Assembly (NCBI GenBank): GCA_030064985.1
Contig: JASJDV010000014.1
Coordinates: 1 to 49,224 of the forward strand
DNA from: Simkaniaceae bacterium
GTDB lineage: Bacteria; Chlamydiota; Chlamydiia; Chlamydiales; Simkaniaceae
Direction of reading: 5' to 3'
Length of the DNA stretch: 49,224 nt
Under the pieces are notes generated by a model. That model was not told the origin of the DNA and made no database searches. It was given only the letters and a program-made list of their open reading frames with translations. This document shows positions 26,111-36,365 of this stretch, in pieces. A program made the translations under genes and the position numbers. Within the stretch, counting starts at the first letter, position 1, and the number at the start of each line of letters is the position of its first letter.

Positions 26111-27117
26111 GTCTTTCTTTGAACTTTGTCGAAAATCTTTTGCTCAATTTCATTGGCCAGCTCGCGGGCGTTTTTTAGCTCTGTTCGAGTCGCCTCTTTT
26201 CCCTGGCCTAACCGTTTTTCGTTGTAGCTATACCAAGTTCCCTTTTTATCAACAATTCCATGCTCTACACCTAAATCAATGATAGAACCCATTCTTGAAA
26301 TTCCTTCGTTAAAGAGAATGTCAAACTCAGCAACACGAAAAGGTGGGGCCATTTTATTTTTCACAATCTTTACTTTTACGCGGCTGCCAATGTCAATATT
26401 TTCCGGTCCTTTAATCGTTCCTGTTCGACGGATATCCATTCTGACAGATGCGTAGAACTTTAAAGCTCTGCCACCAGAGGTTGTTTCTGGGTTTCCAAAC
26501 ATCACTCCAATTTTTTCTCGAATCTGATTGATGAAAATGGCGCATGTATTGCTTCTTGACAAGGTTGAAGTCAATTTTCTTAAGGCTTGTGACATCAAAC
26601 GTGCTTGGAGTCCAACATGAGAATCTCCAATTTCACCCTCAAGCTCTGATTTAGGAACCAATGCCGCAACAGAGTCGATAACGATCACATCAACAGCATT
26701 TGAGCGGGCGAGCATTTCAGCAATATTTAACGCATCTTCTCCACAATCAGGTTGCGAAATCATCAGATCGGTGAGATTAACGCCAATTTTTTCTGCATAA
26801 GCTGGATCCATTGCATGCTCTGCATCGATGTAAGCTGCAGTGCCCCCCTCTTTTTGGCAGCTTGCAACAATGTGTGTTGCTAAAGTGGACTTTCCTGAAG
26901 ATTCAGGCCCATAAATTTCTACAACGCGCCCTCTAGGGACTCCACCGATTCCTAAGGCAAGGTCTAAAGAAAGAGCGCCAGTTTTAATAGCACTTATTCC
27001 GCGAGACGATGAGTGATCTCCTAGGGACATAATAGAACCCGAGCCAAACTGTTTTTCAATGTGTGAAATGGCAAGTTCTAAGGCTTTTTTCTTTGCTGCT
27101 TCATTTTGTTCAGTCAT
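26086..27117 (-). CDS. recA: Recombinase RecA
   Basis: RecA forms the nucleoprotein filament for homologous recombination. The sequence is unmistakable: Walker [10 protein letters not shown] (about 69-77), [19 protein letters not shown] (about 140-160), the L2 loop region [14 protein letters not shown] (about 206-219) and a C-terminal domain. Length is 343 residues. ATG 27117 begins [15 protein letters not shown]. It converges on ispA and is divergent from glk across 107 bases. No LexA box can be asserted. Confidence 0.97.
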   Translation of the reverse strand: MTEQNEAAKKKALELAISHIEKQFGSGSIMSLGDHSSSRGISAIKTGALSLDLALGIGGVPRGRVVEIYGPESSGKSTLATHIVASCQKEGGTAAYIDAEHAMDPAYAEKIGVNLTDLMISQPDCGEDALNIAEMLARSNAVDVIVIDSVAALVPKSELEGEIGDSHVGLQARLMSQALRKLTSTLSRSNTCAIFINQIREKIGVMFGNPETTSGGRALKFYASVRMDIRRTGTIKGPENIDIGSRVKVKIVKNKMAPPFRVAEFDILFNEGISRMGSIIDLGVEHGIVDKKGTWYSYNEKRLGQGKEATRTELKNARELANEIEQKIFDKVQRKTQREPILA

Positions 27118-27224
27118 ATCTGTTCCTCATACACTTTATTTTTTTCCACTATACATCTCTTTCCCATTAGAATCATGTGTAAAATTTCGATGACAATTTT
27201 ATGATCACATGCTAGTGGTAGGGA

Positions 27225-28205
27225 ATGACATATTTAGCAGGCGATGTAGGTGGAACTAAAACGCACCTCGCTCTTTTCAAAGAAGAGCAAGAAAGGGTGG
27301 TTTGTTTTAAACAGCAAAAGTTTCCCAGTCAAAAATACCCCAACTTAAGACTCATTGTGAAAGAATTTTTAAAGGGGATGAGTGAAAAAGTCTCCAAGGG
27401 GTGTTTTGCGATTGCTGGCCCTGTAAAAAAGGGGAGAAGTCAAGCGACAAATCTCCCTTGGTTGGTAGAGGTTGACACCCTTGCAAAAGAGCTTTCCAAT
27501 TATAAGGTTTCTCTCATCAATGATCTTGAAGCCAGTGCTTACGGGTTAAAGATGTTGCAAGAAGATGAGTTTTTCATTCTTAACGGACAAGCAAAAAAAG
27601 CCAAAGGAAACAAAGCCCTTGTTTCTGCTGGAACAGGGCTTGGTGAAGCAGGAATTTTCTTTGATGGAAACGGGGAGATCCCTTTTGCGTGTGAGGGTGG
27701 GCATGCTGATTTTGCACCTAGAAATGAAAGAGAAGATCGTCTTCTTCAGTTTTTAAGAAAAAAATTTGGACATGTTTCGTACGAAAGAATTTTATCGGGT
27801 CCTGGACTTTACAATGTTTATCAGTTTGTCGTAGAGACAAAAGTAGAAGATGAAAAAGAAGAAGTTTTACAAGAGATTGCTTCCGGGGACTCTCCCCGAC
27901 TTATCTCAGAAAAAGGGTTGAGTGGAGGCTCTAGGGCTTGTAGAAAAGCGCTAGAACTCTTTATTGCAATTTATGGAGCAGAAGCAGGCAATGTTGCTTT
28001 AAAAATGTTTGCTTTAGGAGGGGTTTATATTGGTGGAGGAATTGCTCCTAAGCTATTAAGTCTTTTTAAAGAGGGTGGTTTTATGGACTCTTTTACAAGA
28101 AAGGGGCGCTTTTTTGATCTTCTTAGAACCATACCCGTTCGCATTGTTTTGAATGATAAAACAGCTCTTTTGGGAGCAATGTACTATGCTAAACATATCA
28201 TGTGA
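27225..28205 (+). CDS. glk: Glucokinase (Glk family)
   Basis: The enzyme phosphorylates glucose with ATP. The N-terminal phosphate-binding motif is AGDVGGTKTHLALF (about 5-18), a glucose-binding segment is LINDLEASAYGL (about 95-106), the ATP-binding GTGLGEAG lies near 136-143, and CEGGHADFAPRNEREDRLL is at about 158-176. A GGVYIGGGIAPK element is close to the C-terminus. Length (326 aa) is standard. It lies between recA and the recD-like gene, and Chlamydiaceae lack such a kinase, so it hints at a lineage that can use free glucose. Confidence 0.92.
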   Translation: MTYLAGDVGGTKTHLALFKEEQERVVCFKQQKFPSQKYPNLRLIVKEFLKGMSEKVSKGCFAIAGPVKKGRSQATNLPWLVEVDTLAKELSNYKVSLINDLEASAYGLKMLQEDEFFILNGQAKKAKGNKALVSAGTGLGEAGIFFDGNGEIPFACEGGHADFAPRNEREDRLLQFLRKKFGHVSYERILSGPGLYNVYQFVVETKVEDEKEEVLQEIASGDSPRLISEKGLSGGSRACRKALELFIAIYGAEAGNVALKMFALGGVYIGGGIAPKLLSLFKEGGFMDSFTRKGRFFDLLRTIPVRIVLNDKTALLGAMYYAKHIM

Positions 28206-28273
28206 AGCGAATCATCCTTTCTTAAACTGAATTCTTTTGGAGAAAAATCGTTATAAGACATAAAGTCTATAGA

Positions 28274-29623
28274 ATGGAATCTCTAGAGATTGATGAATTG
28301 GTAGCTAAGCGATGCGGTCCAATTGGCGGAGAGTTAATGGCTGCAGCGCGTTCGGGACACTTGTGTGTGCAAAAAGACATCAAGTTGGAGGGGTGCACCC
28401 AACTAAACGGGGATGAAGAGCGGTTTGAGGGATTCGTTGGAAGATGGGGCGATCTTTATTATTTGCAGCGCAATTGGGTTCTTGAAGCAGAGATTGTTCG
28501 AAACTTTGTTCGTTTGATGGCAAATGTCAAGCAGGTTAACATTGGAGAAAAAGGGAGTTTGACTAAGGGACAGTATCAGGCCGTTCGAAAGGGGCTTAGT
28601 GAGGGGGTCGTTTGTTTAACCGGGGGGCCTGGAACGGGAAAAAGTTATGTCATTGGAGAAATTGTCAAGAGATTTACAGGGAGTGTTTGCGTCTGCGCCC
28701 CGACAGGAAAAGCGGTGTCTCTACTGAATGAAAAGCTGGATTGTGAGGTTGGAACGCTGCATGGGATTTTGGGGATTAAAAGTGGAAAAGATCTTCTTTT
28801 TGGCGGAAAGCCGTTAAATTATGAAATGGTTATTGTTGATGAATGTTCAATGATTGATGTAGGGCTTTGGGCGGCGCTTTTAAGAAATATTAAGAGTGGA
28901 ACACGCCTAATTTTAGTGGGAGATTATGAGCAACTACCTCCAGTAGAGGCTGGCACGATTTTTGGAGAACTTTGTCGTTACATGAGAGAAAAAAAAAGGG
29001 GCTATGTTTATCTAAATGAGTGCATGCGTAGTGATCGCGCTGAAATACTGGGATTGGCTGCAGCTGTCAAAAACGGGGCAATGATTCCATATGGAACGTT
29101 GGAAAGAAGGGGTGCAGATTGGAAGAAAGAATTTAAGAAGGGTGGCTTTCAGATTTTATCTTGTTTGAGAAAAGGGCCTTTTGGGGTCGAGGCAATCAAT
29201 GAATGGATGGGGGAATGGATGCGGGGCGGAGAAGAGATTCCTATTATGATTACTCGAACGGATAAACGGATGGGTTTAAGCAATGGCGCAATGGGGGTTT
29301 TGCTTAAGAAAAATGAGGGGCGTTCTTTAGGAAAAGATGATGTAGCTGTTTTTGGGGATCGTGAATTTCCAGCGGTTTTACTTCCTGAATTTGAACTTGC
29401 TTATTCTTTATCGGTGCATAAGAGCCAGGGCAGCGAATTTGAGCGCGTTGTTCTACTCGTTCCCAAGGGGTCGGAAATTTTTGGAAGAGAGATTTTATAT
29501 ACGGGAATTACGCGCGCAAAAGAAACGATAGAGGTACTGGCCGATGAAGGGGTAGTAGAAAAATGTTTAGAAGGATCTGCGGTAAAAATGTCTGGAATAG
29601 GGAGAAGGTTAGGCGCGCATTAA
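28274..29623 (+). CDS. recD: RecD-like SF1 helicase / exonuclease alpha subunit
   Basis: A superfamily 1B helicase. Walker A is GGPGTGKSY (about 117-125), motif II VDECSMID (about 193-200), motif III GDYEQLPPVEAGTIFGELCR (about 215), and motifs V/VI include SVHKSQGSEFERVVLL and YTGITRAK near the C-terminus. At 449 residues it is shorter than E. coli RecD (608 aa) and closer to the short second RecD of chlamydiae. Its sense strand is visibly G-rich. ATG 28274 has no strong ribosome binding site. Pairing with RecB/RecC cannot be judged from this window. Confidence 0.85.
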   Translation: MESLEIDELVAKRCGPIGGELMAAARSGHLCVQKDIKLEGCTQLNGDEERFEGFVGRWGDLYYLQRNWVLEAEIVRNFVRLMANVKQVNIGEKGSLTKGQYQAVRKGLSEGVVCLTGGPGTGKSYVIGEIVKRFTGSVCVCAPTGKAVSLLNEKLDCEVGTLHGILGIKSGKDLLFGGKPLNYEMVIVDECSMIDVGLWAALLRNIKSGTRLILVGDYEQLPPVEAGTIFGELCRYMREKKRGYVYLNECMRSDRAEILGLAAAVKNGAMIPYGTLERRGADWKKEFKKGGFQILSCLRKGPFGVEAINEWMGEWMRGGEEIPIMITRTDKRMGLSNGAMGVLLKKNEGRSLGKDDVAVFGDREFPAVLLPEFELAYSLSVHKSQGSEFERVVLLVPKGSEIFGREILYTGITRAKETIEVLADEGVVEKCLEGSAVKMSGIGRRLGAH

Positions 29624-29801
29624 TGGGTTTATTTGTTTGAAATTGAACAAGACTCTAGAAGTGCAATGCTCTACAAGATTTGATGGATGGATCTGAAGGA
29701 GAAATCAACAAATTTTTTACTTTTAATCTAGACTATTGACCGGATGGGTTGACTTTGGTCCTACAACAGGGTATCTTGTGAGGCATAAATGAAAGGTAAA
29801 A

Positions 29802-31241
29802 ATGTCTACAGAAAACCTCCTGCGCTCAAGAGAAACATACAAATATGGCTTTCGAACAGAAATTGAATCGGACCTTTTTTCCAAGGGTTTAGATGAAGAA
29901 ACTGTGCGCGCTCTTTCAGCAAAAAAAAACGAGCCTGAGTTTCTACTTAAGTTTCGGCTAAAGGCTTATCATAAATGGAAAGAAATGTCTCCTCCTAACT
30001 GGGGACATTTGAAAATCGATCCGATCGATTTCCAAGACATGCGCTACTACGCTGCCCCGAAGAAAAAGCAAGAGCTCAGCAGTCTAGATGAAGTTGATCC
30101 TGAACTTTTAAAGACCCTTGATAAATTAGGCATTCCTCTTGAAGAGCAAAAGCAACTAACCAATGTTGCAGTCGATGTTGTTTTTGACTCTGTCTCATTG
30201 GGGACAACATTTCGAGACACCCTTGAGGAAGCTGGAGTTGTTCTTTGCTCTATCAGTGAAGCGGTTAAAAAATACCCAGAGTTTTTAGAAAAATATTTAG
30301 GAACTGTTGTCCCCATTGGGGATAACTTTTATGCTGCGCTGAATTCAGCTGTTTTTTCAGATGGTTCCTTTGTCTATGTTCCTAGAGGAGTAAAAAGTCC
30401 GATTGAGCTTTCGACTTATTTTCGCATTAATGAAAGAGAAACAGGGCAGTTTGAAAGAACACTCATTATCGCTGAGCCTGGTTCTTATGTGAGTTATTTG
30501 GAAGGGTGTACTGCTCCTGCTTATGATGAAAATCAACTCCACGCAGCTGTTGTAGAACTTGTGGCCCATGAAGATGCAGAAATCAAATATTCAACGGTTC
30601 AAAACTGGTATGCGGGCGACAAGATGACGGGAAAAGGGGGGATTTATAACTTTGTGACAAAGCGAGGGAAATGCGCTGGAACCCGCTCGAAAATTTCTTG
30701 GACACAAGTCGAAGCGGGCGCAGCGATTACCTGGAAATATCCCAGTTGTATTTTGCAAGGAGATGAGTCCGTGGGGGAATTTTATTCTGTTGCTTTGACT
30801 AATGGGAAGATGCAAGCCGATACTGGGACTAAGATGATTCATCTAGGAAAAAGAACACGTTCGACAATTATTTCTAAGGGAATTTCTGCGGATGAATCTT
30901 CCAACTCTTATCGGGGACTTGTTCACATCGGCGCAAAAGCAGAGGGCGCGCGTAATTTTACGCAATGCGATTCGATGCTTGTCAAAAACTGCTGCAGTGC
31001 CCATACCTTTCCCTATATCGAAGTGCACAATGAATCTGCAGAACTTGAACATGAAGCCTCTACTTCGAAAATGAACGAAGAACAGCTCTTTTATCTGCAA
31101 TCGCGTGGAATTTCTCAAGAAGATGCGATACAAATGATTGTCAATGGGTTTTGCAAAGAGGTGATTCGAGAACTTCCACTCGAATTTGCTGTAGAAGCGC
31201 AAAAATTATTAACAGTAAAATTAGAAGGGTCTGTTGGATAA
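29802..31241 (+). CDS. sufB: Fe-S cluster scaffold protein SufB
   Basis: SufB is the main scaffold of the SufBCD complex for iron-sulfur cluster assembly in the cytosol. The protein shows [20 protein letters not shown] (about 192-211), [15 protein letters not shown] (about 225-239) and [20 protein letters not shown] (about 388-407), all characteristic. Length is 479 residues. It starts a sufB-C-D-S operon with single-base or short overlaps. The stop overlaps the sufC ATG (TAATG). Confidence 0.96.
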   Translation: MSTENLLRSRETYKYGFRTEIESDLFSKGLDEETVRALSAKKNEPEFLLKFRLKAYHKWKEMSPPNWGHLKIDPIDFQDMRYYAAPKKKQELSSLDEVDPELLKTLDKLGIPLEEQKQLTNVAVDVVFDSVSLGTTFRDTLEEAGVVLCSISEAVKKYPEFLEKYLGTVVPIGDNFYAALNSAVFSDGSFVYVPRGVKSPIELSTYFRINERETGQFERTLIIAEPGSYVSYLEGCTAPAYDENQLHAAVVELVAHEDAEIKYSTVQNWYAGDKMTGKGGIYNFVTKRGKCAGTRSKISWTQVEAGAAITWKYPSCILQGDESVGEFYSVALTNGKMQADTGTKMIHLGKRTRSTIISKGISADESSNSYRGLVHIGAKAEGARNFTQCDSMLVKNCCSAHTFPYIEVHNESAELEHEASTSKMNEEQLFYLQSRGISQEDAIQMIVNGFCKEVIRELPLEFAVEAQKLLTVKLEGSVG

Positions 31242-31975
31242 TGTTAAAGATTAAAAATTTACATGTTTCGGTGGAAGGAGAGCCCATTCTCAAAGGATTG
31301 ACCCTGAGTATAAAAGCGGGCGAAGTTCATGCAATGATGGGGCCTAACGGGGCGGGAAAGTCAACACTTGCTAAAGTTTTAGCAGGAGATCCAAGTTATG
31401 AGGTAACGGGTGGTTCGGTGATCTTCTCGGGGAAAAATCTGTTAGAACTAGACATTGAAGAAAGAGCGCATTTAGGGCTTTTTATGGGTTTTCAGTACCC
31501 GGTAGAGATCCCTGGTGTGAGCAATACAGAATTTCTCTTTAGTGCTTTGAATAGTAAAAGAAAAAGTTGTGGGGAAAATCCGCTTTCGGAAGAAGTTTTC
31601 GAGAATCTTCTCCATGAAAAAATGCAGGCTATTGGTGTGAATCCTGAGTTTGCCAAACGTGATGTCAATGGGGGATTTTCAGGAGGAGAAAAGAAACGGA
31701 ATGAAATTCTCCAGATGGCAATTTTAGAACCCCAACTTGCTGTATTAGATGAGACAGATTCAGGTCTTGATATCGATGCCATGCGTATTGTTGCCGAAGG
31801 GGTGAATCAGCAGTTGACAAAAGACAATGCGTTGCTATTGATTACCCACTATCAACGTCTCTTAGACTACATTAAGCCCCATTTTGTCCATGTTGTTATG
31901 GAAGGAAAAATTGTTGAAACAGGGGGGCCAAAGTTAGCTCTAAAGCTTGAAGAAAAAGGATATCGGTTGATCTAA
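31241..31975 (+). CDS. sufC: Fe-S assembly ATPase SufC
   Basis: SufC is an ABC-type ATPase that drives SufBD. It has Walker A GPNGAGKST (about 34-42), the signature SGGEKKRNEILQMAI (about 146-160) and Walker B LAVLDETDSGLDID (about 165-178). I choose ATG 31241 rather than an open frame beginning at 31151, which overlaps sufB, because MLKIKNLHV is the usual ABC start. Length 244 aa. The stop TAATG overlaps sufD. Confidence 0.96.
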   Translation: MLKIKNLHVSVEGEPILKGLTLSIKAGEVHAMMGPNGAGKSTLAKVLAGDPSYEVTGGSVIFSGKNLLELDIEERAHLGLFMGFQYPVEIPGVSNTEFLFSALNSKRKSCGENPLSEEVFENLLHEKMQAIGVNPEFAKRDVNGGFSGGEKKRNEILQMAILEPQLAVLDETDSGLDIDAMRIVAEGVNQQLTKDNALLLITHYQRLLDYIKPHFVHVVMEGKIVETGGPKLALKLEEKGYRLI

Positions 31976-33102
31976 TGACGCTTCTTGCAACATTAAAACC
32001 TCACATTGAACAGGGCGATCTTTGGAAGAAAAAAGCATGGAACGCTTTAGAAAAAAGAGGACTTCCCACAAAAAAATGGGATTCTTTTAAGTATGTTTCT
32101 TTAAATGCCCTTTGCTCCTCTTCTTTTCGTCCTATTTTCAAAACCTTTCCCAAGCAGGAGGGAATGATCTCTTTGACATTTAAAGAGGCTATGCGAAGCT
32201 ATGGAGCCCTTCTTCAAAAGAGTTTTGCAGAAAATATAGTCGAAGAGAAAAATCCATTTGCTCTTTTAAATAGTGCCCTTTCTAAGGAAGGGCAGTTTCT
32301 ATACATCCCGCCGGGAAAAAGCGCCGCGCTTTCTTGGAAGTTTATTTTAACGGAAGGACTCCGCGTTCCTAAACTAGAAATCTTTGTGGGAAAAGGAGCA
32401 ACTTTTAAAATAGACATCACTTGTCAAGGAGAGGGAACTTATTTTTATAATCCTTATCTCCAGTTGACCCTTGATGAAGGAGCACATGTTGCGATTAATG
32501 AGCATTTGGAACATAGCGATCAAGCTTTTGCGACGCATACGGTTCGAGCGCGTATTAAAAAAGAGGCAACCCTAAAATTCTTTACTTTTTCTAAAGGAGC
32601 ACAATGTGAAAGGCATGATATTCAAGCAACTTTAAGTGGCGAAAATAGTGAAGTGAACCTTAAAGGGCTTTCTCTTCCGAGTGGAAGAGATGAAATCCAC
32701 CATTTTATTACCGTTAAACACTGCGTAGAAAGAACCCGTTCGAATCAACATTATAAAACCGTGTTGATGGACCATGGGCGCTCAAGTTTTGAGGGAAAAA
32801 TTTTTGTGGAGAAAGAAGCGCAGAAAACAGAAGCCTACCAACTCAATAACAATCTTCTTTTGAGTCCTAAAGCACAAGCAATGAGCAAACCAAATTTAGA
32901 GATTTATGCCGATGACGTGAAGGCTTCTCATGGAGCAACAGCCACGCAGCCTAAAAAGGAAGAACTTTTTTATCTTCAGACAAGAGGTCTGACGCTCAAA
33001 GAAGCGAAGTGGCAATTGGCTCGTGGGTTTTGCAACGCGTTCATGGATGGCGAGATAGTCGATCGGTTTTTAAAACTAAGGGGTAGTGGTAGAAATGTTT
33101 GA
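31975..33102 (+). CDS. sufD: Fe-S assembly protein SufD
   Basis: SufD pairs with SufB. It has the conserved C-terminal half: AYQLNNNLLLSPKAQAMSKP and ADDVKASHGATATQP (about 310-325), and an ELFYLQTRGL segment. The N-terminal half (WDSFKYVSLNAL, about 38) is more variable. Length 375 aa. The last 8 bases overlap the sufS start. Confidence 0.94.
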   Translation: MTLLATLKPHIEQGDLWKKKAWNALEKRGLPTKKWDSFKYVSLNALCSSSFRPIFKTFPKQEGMISLTFKEAMRSYGALLQKSFAENIVEEKNPFALLNSALSKEGQFLYIPPGKSAALSWKFILTEGLRVPKLEIFVGKGATFKIDITCQGEGTYFYNPYLQLTLDEGAHVAINEHLEHSDQAFATHTVRARIKKEATLKFFTFSKGAQCERHDIQATLSGENSEVNLKGLSLPSGRDEIHHFITVKHCVERTRSNQHYKTVLMDHGRSSFEGKIFVEKEAQKTEAYQLNNNLLLSPKAQAMSKPNLEIYADDVKASHGATATQPKKEELFYLQTRGLTLKEAKWQLARGFCNAFMDGEIVDRFLKLRGSGRNV

Positions 33103-34342
33103 TGTATTGCGGCTAAGAGAAGACTTCCCGATGATGAAGAAAACAATGAACGGGAAACCTCTTATCTATTTAGATACCGCATCCACCTCTCAAAAACCCC
33201 AAAGTGTCATAGATGCAGTGCATCGCTTTTATAAAGAAGACTATGGCACTGTTCACCGGGCTGTCTATGAAATTGCTGCGCATTCCACAGAAATGTACAG
33301 CGCTGTTCGGAGCAAAATCCAACGATTTATTCATGCAAGAGATGAAGAGGAAATTGTTTTCACTCGAGGGACAACAGAAGCGATCAATCTTGTTGCTTAT
33401 TCTTACGGTCGGACATTTCTCGAGGCAGGGGATGAAATCATTATCTCAGAGATGGAACACCACTCCAACATTGTTCCTTGGCAACTTTTAGCTGAAGAAA
33501 AAGGGCTCAAACTCAAGTATATTCCCATGTCCCTTGAAGGTGAGCTACGGATGGATGTTTTTAAAGAACGTCTTTCGGAAAAAACAAAATTTGTTTCTGT
33601 CGGCCATATTTCTAATGCAACGGGGACTATCAATCCTATTCAAGAGATTATCAAACTTTCCCACGAAGTAGGGGCAAAAGTCTTAATTGATGGAGCTCAA
33701 GCAGCATCCCATATAACCTTAGACATGCAGACACTCAATGCAGACTTTTACGCTTTTTCAGGACATAAAATGTATGGACCAACAGGAATCGGGGTGCTCT
33801 ATGGGAAACTTCCTCTTCTAGAGGCCATGCCTCCCTTTATTTCAGGTGGAAACATGATTGAGTCGGTTACCATAGAAAAATCAACTTTTCAAGCGCCTCC
33901 TTTCAAGTTTGAGGCAGGAACCCCCTCGATAGCTTCAGTGATTGGCTTGGGCGCTGCCATTGATTATATTGAAACTATTGGAAAAGAGGCGATTGATGGG
34001 TGGCAAAAAAAACTTATCACAGTTGCTTTAGAAAAGCTCAAACCGATGAGTGGGATAAAGATTATTGGTGCACCAAAAGAAAGAGGGCCGATTATTAGTT
34101 TTGTCTTAAACGGTATTCATCCTCTAGACTTAGGCACACTTTTAGGTCTTAAAGGGATTGCTGTTAGAACAGGTCATCTTTGCGCTTATCCTACACTGCA
34201 GCGATTAGGGGTAAATTCTCTAGCACGTCTCTCTTTTGGGATGTATAATACGATCGAAGAGATTGACGCGGCAGCTTATGCCATCAAAGAAGGGGCTCTC
34301 ATTCTTCGTCCCATGAACGCGACGTCACATCAATCTCAATAA
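33095..34342 (+). CDS. sufS: Cysteine desulfurase SufS
   Basis: SufS supplies sulfur from cysteine to the Suf system. It is a PLP-dependent aminotransferase-fold enzyme: substrate/cofactor segment EMEHHSNIVPWQ (about 122-133), PLP lysine in SGHKMYGPTGIG (about K225) and the persulfide cysteine in RTGHLCAYP (about 361). Length 415 aa. ATG 33095 has AAGGGG upstream and is preferred to GTG 33086. No sufE/sufU partner is adjacent. Confidence 0.95.
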   Translation: MFDVLRLREDFPMMKKTMNGKPLIYLDTASTSQKPQSVIDAVHRFYKEDYGTVHRAVYEIAAHSTEMYSAVRSKIQRFIHARDEEEIVFTRGTTEAINLVAYSYGRTFLEAGDEIIISEMEHHSNIVPWQLLAEEKGLKLKYIPMSLEGELRMDVFKERLSEKTKFVSVGHISNATGTINPIQEIIKLSHEVGAKVLIDGAQAASHITLDMQTLNADFYAFSGHKMYGPTGIGVLYGKLPLLEAMPPFISGGNMIESVTIEKSTFQAPPFKFEAGTPSIASVIGLGAAIDYIETIGKEAIDGWQKKLITVALEKLKPMSGIKIIGAPKERGPIISFVLNGIHPLDLGTLLGLKGIAVRTGHLCAYPTLQRLGVNSLARLSFGMYNTIEEIDAAAYAIKEGALILRPMNATSHQSQ

Positions 34343-34453
34343 ATCAAGGACCAAATTTTGCCGTAAACCCTCGCTCTTTAGTTGGTGCATATAAGGCTTT
34401 TTCTCATCGTGGAATTTTTTGCCTTTCAAGCTATCTCATCACAATATCTATGA

Positions 34454-34858
34454 GTTGAATTATTCACAGGGCAACAGTATAGCTTGCATGTGATTGTAAG
34501 AGAATCTTTTAAATTCAGGCTTAAAAACGCGTCGACAATTAAAAAAGAGGAGTTTGAGAAACGCAAGCAAGATCCGATTTTCCGGATAGCTCTTGAAAGA
34601 CTAGAGCGTCTCTTATCCGATCTAAACATGAGAAAAGCCTACGAATAAAGCGTTAATGAGCAGAGAAATCTCACAGCGATCAAACAAGCTAGTGTTAAAG
34701 AAGAGCATGAAGCCGGCCTAAAAAAAGGACAAGAGGAAGGACGTAAAGAAAGAGATATTGAGATTGCCCGCGCCCTTTTAAAGCAAAACCTCACTAGTAA
34801 AAGCATTTCTAAAGCAATAGGCTCGAGCGAAAAAGAACTGAAAAATCTCAAAGAATGA
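34454..34858 (+). pseudogene. Remnant of Rpn/PDDEXK-family transposase-like nuclease
   Basis: One frame reads through 34454-34858 with a single in-frame TAA at 34646. Before the stop it encodes KRKQDPIFRIALERLERL and SDLNMRKAYE; after it ASVKEEHEAGLKKGQEEGRK and a C-terminal helix-turn-helix-like IARALLKQNLTSKSISKAIG. This C-terminal arrangement (charged G-x-x-x-G-x-E-E-G repeat followed by IA-x-x-LL) is typical of the PD-(D/E)XK putative transposase / recombination-promoting nuclease family. The nuclease N-terminus is absent, so this is a decayed 3' fragment. Confidence 0.65.
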
Positions 34859-35307
34859 GAAAGAAAAATTGACTAAGCTTTTTCCCAAAGACCTTTTCTT
34901 CGTTAAGAAGTCTATTCGATTCTTCCGCTTGGAACATCAAAAATTTTTCTTTCCCAAGCTTGCTCATAACCCTTTCTTTTGCTTTCCAAAAACCGCCCGC
35001 TTAAATCAGCAAGAGCCAGCTGCTTCCCAAAATCCTTTTTTCTGCTGTTAGAAAGAAATTCGAAACGGTCTTGGAGCTCAGAGATTTTAAATCCCTGGGA
35101 GATTTCCTATTTTTCCTCTGCATTGAGATTTGCTGGCCATTTGTAAAATTGAGCAAGTTTTACATGGGTTTTTTTAAGCAAGAGGTAGCATGATAATTTT
35201 CCTATTCAATAGAAAAAAGCGCAGCTAAAATAAAAGACTCACAGTTTTTTTGCTTGCTTAAATAGGATGCCTTACAAAATTCCTTAGCAACTTTAAGGAG
35301 CTAAATT
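34859..35307. other. Non-coding stretch after the transposase remnant
   Basis: No convincing gene is seen. It is rich in short T and A tracts and holds one copy of a dispersed ~80-bp repeat at 35176-35259. A short frame at 34869-35051 lacks coding features and a ribosome binding site. Confidence 0.5.
35176..35259 (+). repeat. Dispersed ~80-bp repeat, copy 1
   Basis: Starts AAGCAAGAGGTAGCATGA and ends TTTGCTTGCTT, so its ends are a 7-bp inverted repeat (AAGCAAG/CTTGCTT). It aligns over its full length with 39049-39127, with roughly eight substitutions and four gap positions by eye. It has no coding capacity. It could be a MITE-like or regulatory RNA-type element. Confidence 0.75.
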
Positions 35308-36285
35308 TTACTCTGCTAAATCTGCCTCAACCCACGGAGGAAATGATTCTTCATGGATAATTGGAAGTCTGTCTTGAATGAGTTGTTCAATCTGGGGGAG
35401 CATCGCTTGCGTCATTTTTCGTCCATGTTCATAAATTTCTTGGTTGTAGCTATCGCTAAACATTCCAAGCCCTTGAAAGTTCATGCGGATCACCACATCC
35501 GCATCCTTGGTGACATAGTCAGAAAGCTTTAGATGGGAAATTTTGAGACTACGTCGAGCTACGTCGAAGAAGTGACCGGGATCTTTAGCACTTAAATCCT
35601 CTCCAATATCTACAGCAATAATCACGTGAGCTCCATATTTTTTTGCAATGCGAACAGGAATAGGGTCCACAACGCCTCCATCAACAAGATAGCGTCCCTT
35701 ATAGAATACGGGATTGAAAACTCCGGGAACTGCAGCGGAGGCCATAATTGGAGGAATAATTTCTCCTGCTCCAAACTCAATAAGTTCCCCAGTTTTTAAA
35801 TCGGTGGCTACTGCGATAAAAGGAATTTGAAGATGGTGAAACTTTTTAGCTTTTAACCTTTTGTCTAAAAAGGCTTTAAAAAGGATTCCTTTAACAATAC
35901 CAAACTTGGAAGAAAAAATCGAGATATCCATTAAGTCTGAACGCTTCAGTCCAAGTAGCAATTTTTCAAGACGATGGATGTGAGGTTGATCTGCATAAAG
36001 AGCCCCAATCACAGCGCCAGAACTACAACCAATAATGAGATCAGGATGGATCCCAGCTTGTTCGAGCTCTTTTAAAACCCCAATATGGGCAAGCCCTTTT
36101 GATCCTCCGCCACCCAATATAAGAGCCACTTTAATAGGCTCTTGGGGCATCTCAAAATTGGGAATAGGCTCTGGCTGAGTTTGCGAAAGCTTCATAGTTT
36201 GACATCCTCCCAAAATAAAAGAGAGTAAGAAAATGGGCGCAAATCCCACCAGTAACTTTTTATATAAAGCGCTCCTTAACTTCAT
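35308..36285 (-). CDS. Patatin-like phospholipase, predicted lipoprotein
   Basis: The protein (325 aa) is predicted to hydrolyse acyl esters in the envelope. It has a lipoprotein signal with lipobox LGGC (Cys 28), then a patatin domain: oxyanion loop GGGGSKG (58-64), nucleophile elbow GCSSG (86-90, Ser 88) and the catalytic Asp in VDGG (about 199). This is the RssA/NTE-type family, a common class of intracellular-bacterial lipases. It is a single gene; a lipase role in host membranes is possible but not shown by the sequence. Confidence 0.9.
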   Translation of the reverse strand: MKLRSALYKKLLVGFAPIFLLSFILGGCQTMKLSQTQPEPIPNFEMPQEPIKVALILGGGGSKGLAHIGVLKELEQAGIHPDLIIGCSSGAVIGALYADQPHIHRLEKLLLGLKRSDLMDISIFSSKFGIVKGILFKAFLDKRLKAKKFHHLQIPFIAVATDLKTGELIEFGAGEIIPPIMASAAVPGVFNPVFYKGRYLVDGGVVDPIPVRIAKKYGAHVIIAVDIGEDLSAKDPGHFFDVARRSLKISHLKLSDYVTKDADVVIRMNFQGLGMFSDSYNQEIYEHGRKMTQAMLPQIEQLIQDRLPIIHEESFPPWVEADLAE

Positions 36286-36365
36286 GAAACCATGTTATCA
36301 GAATTTTAATTAAACGGGCTTCAACTGGAAAAAGTGTTTGCCATCCGACGAAGCAATACATTCGA

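Noticed and set aside
30843-31202. 119-codon minus-strand frame inside sufB
   Set aside because: Antisense shadow; low-complexity Arg/Phe/Ser composition.
34869-35051. 60-codon frame after the transposase remnant
   Set aside because: Phe/Pro/Lys composition of AT-rich non-coding sequence, no ribosome binding site.
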